The notes under the pieces are model-generated. The model saw only the letters and a list, made by a program, of their open reading frames with translations, was not told where the DNA came from and did not search any database. From contig VLTN01000072.1 of assembly GCA_008330645.1 (NCBI GenBank), positions 106,446 through 170,445 of the forward strand: a stretch of 64,000 nt of DNA, written 5' to 3'. Both the position numbers and the translations under genes were made by a program. This DNA is from Cafeteria roenbergensis. Lineage: Eukaryota; Sar; Bigyra; Bicosoecida; Cafeteriaceae. Of this stretch, positions 10,179 through 21,354 are shown piece after piece. Positions within the stretch are counted from its first letter, which is position 1. Each line of letters begins with the position of its first letter.

Positions 10179-12389
10179 CTAGCCGGTCCAGCCTCTGCCG
10201 GGCCCGGCCGGGCTGCCGCGCTGGCCCGGGAGCCGGTACGGGTCCCCGAAGCCGGCCGACGCAGCCGCGGGGGGCTCCAGCCCCGCGAGGCGCGCCCTGG
10301 AGGCGTCGTAGTGCTGGCGGCTCTCGTCTGCGCGCCCGGGGCTGGCGCCGTAGGCCGCCGCCGAACCAGGGCGGGCGGCGGCAAAGTCGGCGTCCTCGGG
10401 CGGCTGCGGCGCCGAGCCGGGAGCAGAGGCGGGCCCTGTGCCGGCGTCGGCCGCCGCAGCGCCGTAGCGGTCCGCGAAGGACCCCTCTGAGGCGTAATCA
10501 GCGCCGCCGTAGCGGGGCGGCGGGGGAGACCCACCAGCCGACCTGCCAGCCGCGGCTGCGCCGTAGTCGCCAGGCGACCCCGCCCCGCCCGGGGTGCCGA
10601 AGTCGCCGCCGCTGTCCGAGAGGCGGCTCGCCCCCGCGCCGCCAACGCCCGAGTGCATAAGGCGCCGGAGCACCGCGCGGCCGGACTCCTCCTCGGCCGC
10701 CTCTGGGCTGAGGTAGTCGCGGAAGTCGTCGTCCTGCCAGAGGGCCGTGAAGCGCTTGTTGAAGAGCATCGCCCCGGACATGAGGTCGCCCGCGTAGGTG
10801 GTGACGGAGCGGCGCTCGGTGACCGCGCGCGGCACGGACCTGTTGATGGCGCGCCACATGTACAGGAAGAGGCCCTTGAGCTTGTCGGCGACGCCCGACT
10901 TGGAGATCTTGGAGTAGGCCACGATGGCGCAGCGGAGGAGCGCGTCCCAGAACTCGTCAAAGGTGAGCTTGCGGATGTGGGCCTCGGGGTCCACCTCGCG
11001 GAGGGAGGCGAGGTAGATCTGGCCCAGCTCCAGGGTGGAGAGGATGACGCTGCTGCTGAGGTCAAAGTCCGCGGCGAACTTGAGGAAGCCGGCGTAGGAG
11101 AGCGCGTTCTTCATCGAGTTGGAGGCCCTGCCCATGAAGGAGGAGGCGGTGGAGCTGGCGGCGCCAAAGGAGGCGCCGGTGCGCCCCATGTGGCCCGGGG
11201 ACCCGCGGGAGGGGGACCCGCGGGAGGGCGAGGTGCCCGTGAAGCCGCGCGAGTCGTGCGCGCCGTGGCTTCCGCGCGCCACGTCCGCGCCCGTGGCGTA
11301 GTACTGGAAGATCTGCTCCAGCGCATCGTTGAAGATGTCACGGAGGTCCTCCAGCTCAGGGTTCCCCTCGTGCTCCGTGATGTCGAGCTCGGCGGGGCTG
11401 CGGCTCTCTGCGAAGGGCAGCACGTTGTTGAGCAGCAGCTTCTCGAAGGCGGCATCCACTGACGCGCGCTTCTCCCCGGGGTAGACGCGGGCCGAGAGCT
11501 TCATGAGCGCGGTGAGGAAGTCCGAGAAGTCCATCTTCTGGCCCGTGCGCGGCGTGCCAGCGGGGCGCTTGCGCTTCACCTCCGCGGTGTAGGCCACCAC
11601 GACGTCTGCGACCACCAGGGGCTCGGCCGCGGTGCTGGTGCCGCTTCCTACAATCTGGCACGTCTTGCAGAACTTTACGAACTGCTGGGACTGCGACGCG
11701 GGGGTCGAGGGTCGCAGCGGGGAAGGGGGAGGGGGCGCGAACGGGAATCAGTCAGCTTCAGCGCTCGCCCGGCGAAGGAGGCTCGCGGGCGCCGAGAGCG
11801 GCACGAACGGGCGAGGGCGCCCCGGCCAAGCGGCTTCCACGGGAAAGCTGGCCGGGGCCTAGTGGGGGGGGGCGTGTGGCTGCCAGGCCTTGCGCCGCGG
11901 GGCGCGGATCTGGCGCAATCCCGCAGCAGGGAAATTGCGAGTGCATGCAGCCCCCGCAGCCCCCTGCCCCAGGTCGCCGTCAACGCCGAGGCACGCGGCG
12001 AGCGGCCTGCTGCACCCCGTCGGCGCCGGGAAAGGGCGAGGGGGCGCGCGGCACGGCAGGCGCGCGGCGCGGGAGCGCGAGGAGCCGAAGCGACGAGCAG
12101 GCAACCGCTGCTGCGCGCTGCAATCGCGTCCCTGGTCGCGGCTTCGCGGGCCAGCACCCATCCCAGGCACGCAGCCGGTGGGATTGGGGGCGCCGCGGCC
12201 GTGCGCACGCCTCGCCGTCACTGCGCGCGCCAGCCTGCCGGCGACCGAGCGCCTCATCCCGAATCCGTTCGCCCCGCGACCGCGAACTCAACAGAGCGCG
12301 CTCACCCGCATGTGCTCGGGGTCGAGGGGGTTGCCATGGAGGGTGTAGTAAGTGAAGATGTTCCACAGCTTCTGCTCCACCGAGGCCAT
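10179..12389 (-). CDS. p25-alpha (TPPP) family protein
   Basis: Two exons, 12389-12306 (28 codons) and 11690-10179, joined in phase 0 across a 615-bp intron (GTGAGC...CGCAG), give 531 residues. The N-terminus is an unmistakable p25-alpha domain: LWNIFTYYTLHGNPLDPEHM runs directly across the junction into SQQFVKFCKTCQIV, then MDFSDFLTALMKLSARVYP and an ...LLLNNVLPFA helix. Family members bind tubulin and stabilise microtubules, and are largely restricted to ciliated or flagellated organisms. About 130 residues later a second, weaker copy appears (SYAGFLKFAADFDLSS, LTFDEFWDALLRCAIVAYSK), so the protein is probably a double p25-alpha protein. The C-terminal ~180 residues are Gly/Ala/Ser-rich and look disordered. 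The gene is head-to-head with UBAC2 across 204 bp. Confidence 0.85.
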
Positions 12390-12593
12390 TGCGCTCTCGC
12401 AGGGGGCGGCGGCCGGCCGGCGGTGGGCCTCCCCACGCAGCCCGCGCCGCAGCCGCCTCGAGCGTCGATCGGGTGACCGGCTCTGCCGGGCGCGAGCGGG
12501 GAATTCGGCGGCATGCCCGGCGGCAGCGCACGCGAGACCCAGGACGGGCGCGCGCCTCGAGGCTGGGGCCGTAGGCGGAGAAGCAGCGGCCTC

Positions 12594-14025
12594 ATGAGCA
12601 CGCTTCGTGAGCGCGGCCCCGACGGAAGCGCCGACGCGCGCGGCGAGCGTGCCAGCCGCACGTGGCGCCCCGCCCGGTCCGGCGCGCAGGGCTGCCTGCC
12701 GCGCGTCTGCTCCACGCTGTGGCCTCCTCGTGCGTGCTCGTGCGTGCATGCGCCCTGCTCGCGCGCGCAGACGGAGCCACGCTGACCAAGGCGGCGTTAG
12801 CCGTTCTCGGAATCGGGCTGTTCACGTCCACGTCCAGCCCGCAGTGGCGCGACTCCTTCGACCTTCGTGAGCCCGCGAGCGACGTTGCGGGCGTGGGCCG
12901 AGCGCGCTCGCCTCGGCGGCCCGGGCTGGGGCCCGCCCCGCCGGGGCGAGCGGGTGGGCGTGCAGCTCCGTGTGCCGGCAGAGAACACGCACTCGACCCG
13001 CCCGCCCCCCTTCCCACGCGCTCGTTCGCGCGCGCGCTCTGGCCCCAATCGCTGCCGCAGGGACGGACCTCGTGCTCGACGGGCAGGTGTGGCGCATCCT
13101 GACCTCGCAGCTGGCTCCGATGACCTTCTTTCGAGGCTTCCTCGCCATGGCCCTCCTCTACCGCATGGCCAACGTGGAGCGGGTGCTGGGCACCTCGCGC
13201 CTGGCCGCCCTGTCCGCGCTGGCCTCCGTCGTGTCTGGGGGCGTCGTGCTCGCGGCCTCCGTGACCACGGGCAACTCGCTGAGCGGCGCCGAGCCCGGGC
13301 CGCTCGCGCTGGTGGGGGTCATGCTCGGCGTGCTCGCGGCCCGCGTGCCGCCCTCCCCCACAGCGGAGGTCATTCGCGTGGCGGGCGTTCCCGTGACGGA
13401 CAAGACCCTCACCGTCTGCATCGGCCTCTGGCTTCTGGCCAGCGGGAGCATGCAGACGGCTCTGCCGCTCCTCGCCTCGGCCGGGCTCGGCGCGGCCTTC
13501 GCGACAGACGCGCTCCCCTTCCTGCGCCACGTGCGGTGCCCCACCTTTGTCAGGGACACCTGCGCGCGCACGGTGGGCGCCGTCATCGCCTCCGAGGCGC
13601 CGGGCGCCGCAGAGGCCCGCAGGGCTGCCGGGGCGCGCGCCCGGCGCCAGCGAGAGGAGCGGGAGGTGCAGGCCGCCATCGAGCAGATGCGGCGGCGGGG
13701 GGACGCCGGGAGGCGCAGGCACGTGCCTCCCGCGTTCGCAGAGGCAGTGGCCGGAGCCGGCGACGCCGCCGTGGCAGCGGGGGCAGCGGCTGGGGCTGCC
13801 CCGCCCGCGCACGAGGGTCCTGCGCCCGCGGGCGCTGCCGCGGCTGGGGAGGGCAACGGCACCCAGCGAGCGGCCATGTTCGCGCCCATGCCCCGCGTTG
13901 AGCCCGACCCGCGGCTGGTTGAGCAGCTCATGGGAATGGGCTTCGAGGAGCCGCAAGTGCGCGCTGCGCTGCAGCAGACGATGAACAACGCGGACGCGGC
14001 CGCGGCCAGGCTGCTAGACGCTTGA
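12594..14025 (+). CDS. UBAC2: UBAC2-like rhomboid-related ER membrane protein with UBA domain
   Basis: Three exons, 12594-12606 (13 nt), 12771-12866 and 13061-14025, all phase 1, give 357 residues. The layout matches UBAC2/derlin-like rhomboid pseudoproteases: hydrophobic segment 1 (KAALAVLGIGLFTS), then GQVWRILTSQLAPMTFFRG, several further membrane spans, and a segment around PVTDKTLTVCIGLWLLASGS that aligns with the human UBAC2 ITNKTL...SGS stretch. No GxSG rhomboid serine motif is visible, so it is presumably non-proteolytic. A coiled, Ala-rich linker leads to a C-terminal UBA domain (LVEQLMGMGFEEPQVRAALQ), which would bind ubiquitin in ER-associated degradation. The 13-nt first exon encodes only four full codons and is the least certain part. 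Confidence 0.82.
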
Positions 14026-14392
14026 CCCGGGCCGGGCGCCCCAGACTGTGTCCTGGCGTTGTGCTTGTGAGAGCCTGACTGTGAACGACCGGAGTGTCGA
14101 GTGTGCATGCGGCCGGCAAATTGTGCGGTTGCCTTGGCTCCATGTCAGCTGGCAGCGGGCCACCGCCACCACCCGCGGCTCCAGAACGCTGGCAGAGCGA
14201 GCTCCGCGGAGCACGGCCCACCAGTAGCTGCCTTGTCATGGCGCCTGGCTGTCCGATCGGGTTCCAAATCGGGGAACACACTCACACTCAGAGGCGAACC
14301 GCGACCACGCACCCCTGCCCTCGGCTCACTCACTCACTCACTCAGTCGCTCCGCTCCCTCCCTCCCCCCCCCCCCCCACACACACTTCTCCC
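14026..14392. other. Convergent intergenic region with simple repeats
   Basis: Contains a (CTCA)n run near 14325-14345, a C homopolymer around 14366-14378 and a short CA run. No gene is seen. Confidence 0.6.
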
Positions 14393-16891
14393 TCAGCAGA
14401 GCACCGCGCGGCCGGTGAAGGGATTCACCAGCAGCAGCGGGTCGGCCCCGAAGTCGACCGGCGCCCCCTCCTCCCAGGCCTCCGGCCCGTTGCGCTGCGC
14501 CCGGCCGCTTGCCTCGCTGCCCGCGGCCCCGCGCTGCGGCTGGCTGTCCTTGCGTGACCGCCGACGCGCGCCTGCCACGGGGCGGCCGTCCTCCGCGCCG
14601 TCCTCGTCAGAGGTCCCATCATCATCGTCGTCGTCGTCGTCGTCGTCGCCGTCACCAGCGGCAGCCGCCAGCATCATCATGGCGGCAAGGTCGTCTGGCG
14701 CAACCGCCCGCGCAGCGCCCTCGTCGTCCTTGGCCTCAACGTACTCCCCGCCCCCGTGCGTGGCGCTGCCGGCGCCCGAGGCGGCAGCGCGCGCTGCGCT
14801 GCCGCCCCCTGCGCTGGCCTCGGCGGCAACGCGCTCCCGCTCCTGCGCGGCTGCCTGCCTCGCCGCCTCGGCCCGCGCCGCTGCCAGCTCGGCCGCCTCA
14901 ACGGCCTCCCGCTCGGCCGCCTCCCGCTCCAGCCGGCGGCGGCGCTCCTCGTCTCCGCCCTCCCCCAGCCCAAAGTGCGCTAGCAAACTGGCCGTCGGGT
15001 CGGGAGCGCCGTCGTCGTCGGACACGTCGTTGTCCGTGTCCGCGCTCGCCCCGCTTGGGCTCCGGCGCTGGGCGCTGCCTCCCGCGCGGCCGGCTTGGCC
15101 TCCGGGCCCGCCATCCGCGCGCTCTGCCGCAGCAGCCGCGGACGACGTCGATGCGCCCTCTGCGCCCGGGCCGGAAGCTGCTGAAGCGCCAGCGGCAGCA
15201 GCAGCGTCAGCGGCAGTTGTGGCGGCTGCACCCGTTCCGCGCTCAGGCCCACCGTCGCCGCCAGCCGCCTCGCCCCCCACGGGCTCAGGCTGCGCCTGAG
15301 AGGAGGCCTGGCGGGCCGCCGCGGCAGCTCCGGCGGCGGTGCCATCCAGCTTCGCGGCGGCCTCCATGACGCAGCGGTTTCGCGGCAGCACCGCTTGGGC
15401 GAGGCGCACCTTTCCTGAGTGCGCGACGGCCGAGTCCCGCAGGTCGATGATGGCAAGAGCAGGGGAGGCGCGGATGGCGGCTGCGAGCGCGGCAGCGCCG
15501 TCGACGAGCACGGGGCAGCCGCGGAGGCCGAGCCGCGTGAGCGAGGGGACGGACTGGGCCATGGCTGCCAGGGTGGCGGCGCCCTCCGCGTCGACGGAGT
15601 TGCCGTCCAGCCGGAGGTCCACCAGGGCGGGCGAGCCGGACAGCCCGGCGCCGAGCATGTGGGCGGCCGCTGGGGGCAGCCCGTTGTGGGAGAGGTCCAG
15701 GACGCGGAGGGTGGGGTGCCCGCCCAGTGCGCCGGCCAGCGCAGCCACCGCGCGCGCCGTCGGCCCCGGCCGCGTCACGTCGATGCCGATGCCGTTTTCG
15801 GCCAGGAGCAGCTCCTCGAGGCAGCTGTGCGGGCACTCGGATGGGTCCAGCGCCTCTGCAAGCGCCAGCGCGCCAGCGACGCGCAGGCTGTTCCGGGATA
15901 GGTCGAGGACGCGGATGCGGCCGAGCGAGGGCAGTGCCTCGGCCAGGGCGTGTGAGGGGGTGGCGGAGAGGGTGTTTCCGGCCAGCAGCAGCACGGTGAG
16001 CTCCTTCTGCGACGCTGCAAGGGCGCGAAACAGCGCTTCGCAGGCGGAGCTGTCCTGCCCCAGGCCGGAGAGAGTGCAGTTGGTCGCGTCGAGGTACCGA
16101 AGGGTGCCGGCGAGCTCCGGGGACGACAGGGCGCGGGCGAGCGCGCGGGCGCCGTCCGGGCCGATCTGGGCCTGGGCCAGGTCGAGGACGCGGTCGTGCA
16201 GTGGGCCGGCAGCGAGCTCTGCCGAGCACGTGCCGATGGCTGCGGGGCGAGGGAGCGGAGCGGGCAGGGGCGGGGCGGGGGGTTACCGGCACAGACTGAG
16301 GCCGGGAGCGCCGCCGCAGGCTGCCCGCAGCGGGGGGCGCCAGCGCCACAACGGCGGCATGCGCATGCAGCTGCGGATCGGCAGTGATCCGTGGCGCCTT
16401 GTGGCGAGCAGGGCGCCCCGGCTTGCCGCAGAGATGGGACGCGCTCGCTGCCGATGCGGCACAGGGGCGCCATTGTCTCGGAGCGGCCTCACAAATCACG
16501 CCAGCGCTTGCCTTGGCAGCCGCCGCGGCCGACGCAGCGCCGACGCCCTTTGAAGGCGAGGAGGAAGCGGGAGTGGGCAGGCCCAGCTCGGCAAGCAGGT
16601 CGCTGCCTCCCGAGCTCGCTGCGCCCGCGCTTGCCGAGGCATCGCCGCCTGCCATGAGGAGCAGTGCCCGCCGGAGCTTGCCGTCCTCCGGCACCTCGCG
16701 CTCGACTGCCTTCCGCGCCGCTGCTTCCCGGGCTGCAAGGGCAGGTTCGGCGCGGCGACAGGGCGCGAGCGATGCGAGCAAAGAACAACTGGCTCGTGCC
16801 GAATGCGCAGCCGGACACGCGCACACACAAACAGCCAGCTGCCGCCACGCCGGCGGGCGCCCTCGCGGCGCCACTAACCGATTCCGCGCAT
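14393..16891 (-). CDS. RI-type leucine-rich-repeat protein
   Basis: Three exons, 16891-16879 (13 nt), 16732-16493 and 16239-14393, join in phase 1 to 699 residues. A helical N-terminus (AREAAARKAVEREVPEDGKL) and a short disordered stretch precede at least seven ribonuclease-inhibitor-type LRRs of 28-29 residues (RVLDLAQAQIGPDGARALAR, LLLAGNTLSATPSHALAEAL, IRVLDLSRNSLRVAGALALA, LRVLDLSHNGLPPAAAHMLG). This is the type seen in NLRC3-like and RanGAP-like proteins, but no NACHT domain is present. The C-terminal half is Ala-rich, then a charged Glu/Arg coiled-coil, then an Asp run from a (GTC)n tract. No enzymatic motif is visible; a protein-binding scaffold is the safest reading. Confidence 0.78.
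14619..14652. repeat. (GTC)n/(ATC)n trinucleotide run coding poly-Asp
   Basis: About ten tandem ATC/GTC trinucleotides, read on the minus strand as a run of Asp in the C-terminal part of the LRR protein. Confidence 0.85.
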
Positions 16892-17230
16892 CGACGCGCG
16901 GGAGGACGCCATTCCGGCTCAGGCCCCGAGCGCGCGGGGGTGGCGCTCGGAGCGGCCGCGCGGTGGCGACAGAGCCAAATGCAACCCGATCGAAGCGCCC
17001 CTGCCGCGAACGCGCTGCCGCGGGGGCAACCGCCCCCAAGACCGCGATGCCGCTTTCTGCGAGCCCGCGGCGGTGGGTACGCTTGGCGCTTCGCGCGGGA
17101 TGCCCCGGATAGAACACCACTCTGGCATCTGCTTGCAGAGCCTGCGGTTGGGCTCGGGATGATCGTCGTGTCGGAACTCTCGCACCTGCGGACGCGCGGC
17201 AGGCTGTGCACGTGCAGGCAGGCCAGGCGA
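16892..17230. other. Divergent intergenic region
   Basis: Presumed shared promoter region of the RI-type LRR gene (-) and the TRP-like gene (+). An in-frame ATG near 17160 could give the channel a longer N-terminus. No other feature is seen. Confidence 0.45.
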
Positions 17231-20200
17231 ATGGCAGCGGCCTCCTTTGCCGCATGGACCGGGAGCAAGCACCTGGCCGCCGTGGGGAAGCGGTACTGGG
17301 ACCAGCTCCATGCCCGCGGCGGCCGGAACGGGTGCGATTCCGCCATCGACGGCCAGGCTGAGAGCCAGGGCCTTTGGAGCGCGATGCGCCACGGCGACCT
17401 CAAGGAGTTCCGCAGGCTCGCGGAGGAGGACGGCCACTCTCTGCTGGTGCGGGGGCCCGTCGGGGAGACCCTGCTTCACATGTGCTTCGTGTACCAGCTC
17501 CCAAACCTGCAAGAGTGTGAGCGCGGCCCCGCCGCCCCCGGACCTCGCCGCCCGCGGGGACTGCCCCGACCAGGGCAGCCAGCCGCGCGCGCTGCGCGGG
17601 GCCCCTCTCGCAGGGGCGCCAGCAAAGACTGCCAGCACGCCTGGCGTTGCGCGGGGTCACTGAGGCCGGGGTGACCACGCGTGAGCTTGCCCGCTTGTTT
17701 CCGTCGGCATTGCTCCCCGCAGTCGTGGACTACATGCTCAGCAAGCACCCGCAGCTCATCCACCGTCAGTACGACATGTTCCTGGTGATGAAGCACGCCG
17801 TCTGGGGCCGGGAGCGCCTCCCCAGCTCGGACCTGCCGCTCGAGGGGTTCAACTACACGCCAGTGCCGCTGCTGTGGGCGGACTGCTCGATGGCCAAGGT
17901 TGCCCACCAGGCGGAGCGCTCCGCCAGGCCCGAGTGGAACGGGCCGTACGACGGCGAGACCGTCCTGCACATCGCAATCGTGAACCGCCGGCCCGACATG
18001 GTGCGGATGCTCCTCTCCCGCTGCCGGCGCCTCATCCGCATGCGCGCCTTCGGCTCCTTCTTCTCCCTCGAAAAGTTCTTCGACTCGGGCAAGCAGAGCT
18101 GCTACTACGGCGAGTACCCGCTCTCCTTCGCAGCGGCGACCAACCAGCCGGATATGGTCAGCATCCTCTGCCTAGAGTGCGGCCTCGCCGACATCGGCGC
18201 CGCCGACAGCCACGGAAACACCGCCCTGCACGTGGCGGTCCTTCACCGCAACGCCGAAATGTACCACTTTCTGCTCGAGGTGGCAGCCAAGCAGCTGCGG
18301 CTCCATCGTAAGATCGACGATCCCCTTCAGATCAGCCTCCACATCGAGGCGCTGCAGATGCAGCGGAACAAGGACGGCCTCACGGCCTTCGTCCTCGCCG
18401 CTGAGCAGGGGGACAGCGAGCTGGTGCAGAGACTGCTCGACAGCCAGGCGCGGCCGGAGTGGGAGTTCGGCCCGGTCACGTGCGCGCTCTACCCGCTGGC
18501 AGAGCTGGACGGAACGGAGATCCACCGCAAGACCCGCATGCTGCTCCCGTGGCGCAGCGACGGCGACGGCGGCGACGAGGAGTCGACCGACGACGACTCT
18601 GACGACATGGACGCCGCCGCCGCTGGGCCCAGCGGCGGCGGCGAGGCGCCAGGCTGCGATGCGCCGCAGTCGCAGCCGGAGCGCGCGCGCGGCGGCACCG
18701 CTGTTCGGGCGCAACGCGAGGGCGGCGTGGCCACGGGCCAGCCAGTGTTTGCCTCGGCCCTGCTCGGCTGGGCGTCGCTGCTCTGCTGCTTCTGCATGGA
18801 ATTCAACTACAGCAAGTGGCGACGGTTCCTCCGGGACGTGTGCGTCTGCTGCCCAGGTGCCTTCCGGCGCCGCGGCGTCAGCGTCGGGCGCATGGTCTGC
18901 GGTGCCGCCGGCTGTGCCCTGACGGCCGCGACGTGCTGCTACTGCTGCTGCTGCTGCGGGCGGATGCTCGAGGCCGCTGCCGGCTCCCCCTCTGGCGGCG
19001 ACGGGCCCAGCCCTGGGCAGTCTGGCGACGAAGACGGCGACGACGACAGCGGCCTTGAAGAGGGTGGCATGGGGGCTGCCTTGTGGAGGGCTAGCTCGGA
19101 GCCCGAGGCGCAGCCTGCGCACGAGGGTGAGGCCACTGCGAGCTTGTCAACACGCAGCCACTCCGCGCAGGCGCTGTCCCCGCCCCCGTCGTTGCCAGGA
19201 TACGGCTCCGCCTCTGACGGCGCCGCGGGGAATGAGCGTCTGCCTTCGCTGGGCTCCGCGGACAGCGTCGACCACAGCCGCAGCGCCAGGCGCCGCCTGC
19301 GCGCCGTGCCTACAGTGTCCATCCCAAAGGCCTCGCCCCGCACCAGTCCGGCCCGTCGCTCGATCCGCCTCGCACCCAGCCGCACGGTCGTCGACGTCAC
19401 GCTGGAGCGAGGCCACCTGGACGTGCTGGCCATCCCGCAGCTGGACACGCTCCTGCAGCGGAAGTGGGTCACCATTGCAGAGCCCTTCGTGATGCAGCGG
19501 CGCCTCATCTTCGCCATGTACCTTGCCGTCTTCACTCTGTGCTGCGGCGTCTCCTCCAGCTTCGTCGAGCTCAAGGGCCTCCCTTGGGTGGTCGGCCCCG
19601 CCACGGCCACGCAGGCGGCTTTCGCGAACGACCACTTCATCTCGGCCGCCGTCTTCGCGCTGCTCGGCCTGGGGGAGGCGGCTGTGATCCTGGTGGCCAT
19701 TCTCAAGTTCCGCATCGAGCTGGGGGAGCTCGCGTCGGACGGGCCGCAGCAGTACTTTGGGCAAATGGGTGCGGCCATGATTGAGAACTGGGCCTCAATC
19801 ACGCACTGCGTTACCCTTCTCGCCACCATCGCGCTCACCTTCGGCCACTGGCTCTGGCCCGGCACGTCGGCCGCCATCGACAACATTGGCCTCAAGGGCT
19901 GCACCATGCCGCAGGCCAGCGGCGCCATCCAGACCAAAATCATGGACCAGGTGGACACCGCGTGTGACTCCGGCGCCGACATGCTCTCAAGCGTGCTGGT
20001 GCTCCTGTGGCACAGCGACGTCGTCCTCATGCCCGTCAGCGCCCTGGCCTGCTGGTTCTACTCCCTCTGGTTCCTCATCGGGGACAAGTCCACGGGGCCG
20101 CTGGTGGTGATGGTCCTTCAGATCTTGCGCAACGACTTCAGCCGCTTCTTCGTCCTGGCCGTCGTGATGCTGCTGGGCTTCACGCACGCCTACTCGCTGG

Positions 20201-21075
20201 TCACCGACCACCATATCTTCGAGACCCTTCCCATGCTCATTCTGACAATGGCGGGAAGCCTCCCAGAGACCGGCCTCGGCCCCAGCGAGGGGGGCGACGC
20301 CGACGCCTCGACCATGGCCTCCTCCTTCTTCCTCGTCCTCTACGTGATAATGGTCACCATCGTCCTCATAAACATCCTCATCGCCATGCTCAACGACTCG
20401 TACGAGTCCGTCAGCAAGACCAGCAGAGCCCGATGGCTTTTCGAGCGGGCTCGCATCATCACGAGCCTGGAGAGCGAGATGTCGCTCGAGGCGCGGCGCC
20501 AGCAGCACTTCAAGTACTGGGTGGCCGCAGACACCTCCCAGTCGTGCAGCGCCGACTACCGCGCCTTCGTGCGCATCGAGGGCTACAAGGGCACCGAGGG
20601 CGTGTGCGACGAGGCGTGGCAGAGGGCCCGGGCCAAGCTCAGCAGCCTGGCGGAAGGGGACACGCTGGCGCGGTCGCCCAGCTCGTTTGCGGACTCGGAC
20701 GACGAGCACGTGGCTCTGGCTCGCGCGACGGCCCGCTCGCGCGAGATTCGCGAGCGGAAGCGACGAGAGCGCAAGGCGGCAGCCGAGAGGCGCGCGAGCG
20801 ACGACGCGGCCTCGACAGGGGACAGCCCGCGCGTCGCGTCGCCCTGGGGCGCCGTCCTGAACCACCGACCGCACGCGAGTGACAGTGACCCTGCCAACAG
20901 CGACACTCCGTATGGCTTCGCCGCGACCGCTGTGGACTCGGAGGACGAGAGCGATGGCGACGACAGCGGCCGCGGCCCCTCGCCGCCCCGCACACGCGGC
21001 AGCGTCCGCCGCGCCAGCGTGCAAGGGCGCGCCTCCTCGTCCGCACGGCCGAGGCGCCGCAGGAGGCGCGTGTGA
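17231..21075 (+). CDS. Ankyrin-repeat TRP-like cation channel
   Basis: Exon 1 (17231-17516) and exon 2 (17723-21075), joined in phase 1 across a 206-bp intron (GTGAGC...CCGCAG), give 1212 residues. The N-terminal ~400 residues contain ankyrin-like repeats (GETLLHMCFVYQLPNLQE, GETVLHIAIVNRRPDMVRML, GNTALHVAVLHRNAEMYHFL, GLTAFVLAAEQGDSELVQRL). A long acidic insert includes a striking Cys run (CCYCCCCCG, about residue 500), a likely palmitoylation or metal-binding patch. From about residue 680 there are six hydrophobic segments; between the fifth (FFVLAVVMLLGFTHAYSLV) and sixth (VLYVIMVTIVLINILIAMLN) lies a pore-loop-like LPMLILTMAGSLPETG. The sixth-segment ending is characteristic of TRPV/TRP channels. 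The tail is charged and Ser-rich. A plasma- or flagellar-membrane calcium channel is likely; the ligand is unknown. Confidence 0.88.
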
Positions 21076-21354
21076 CTCCCTGTGCCCCCACCAAGTTCGG
21101 GCTGCGACGCCGCACCGCGCCCACGTTCGTACCGCCAAACTAAGTTTTTGGGGGGGGCAGCGGGGAGGACTCCGCTCCCGTTGCTTCCCGCCCGCAGCCA
21201 GCGAGGACCCGTCGGGGCCGTGCAGTCTCTGCGACTGAGTGCGCGGGTGCCGCGGCCGAGTGTTCTTGCGTGTGCGCTGGCCTCGCCCGTCCCACCCTGC
21301 CTATTGTCCAAGGAACGAACTGGCCGCGTCGCGCGCACGAGAGCGGGCCGCTGG

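Noticed and set aside
15285-17255. Minus-strand open frame of ~650 codons overlapping the RI-type LRR gene 5' part
   Set aside because: Only its segment 16493-16732 fits the spliced model. The remainder crosses introns and the divergent promoter and reads as low-complexity Arg/Ala/Pro.
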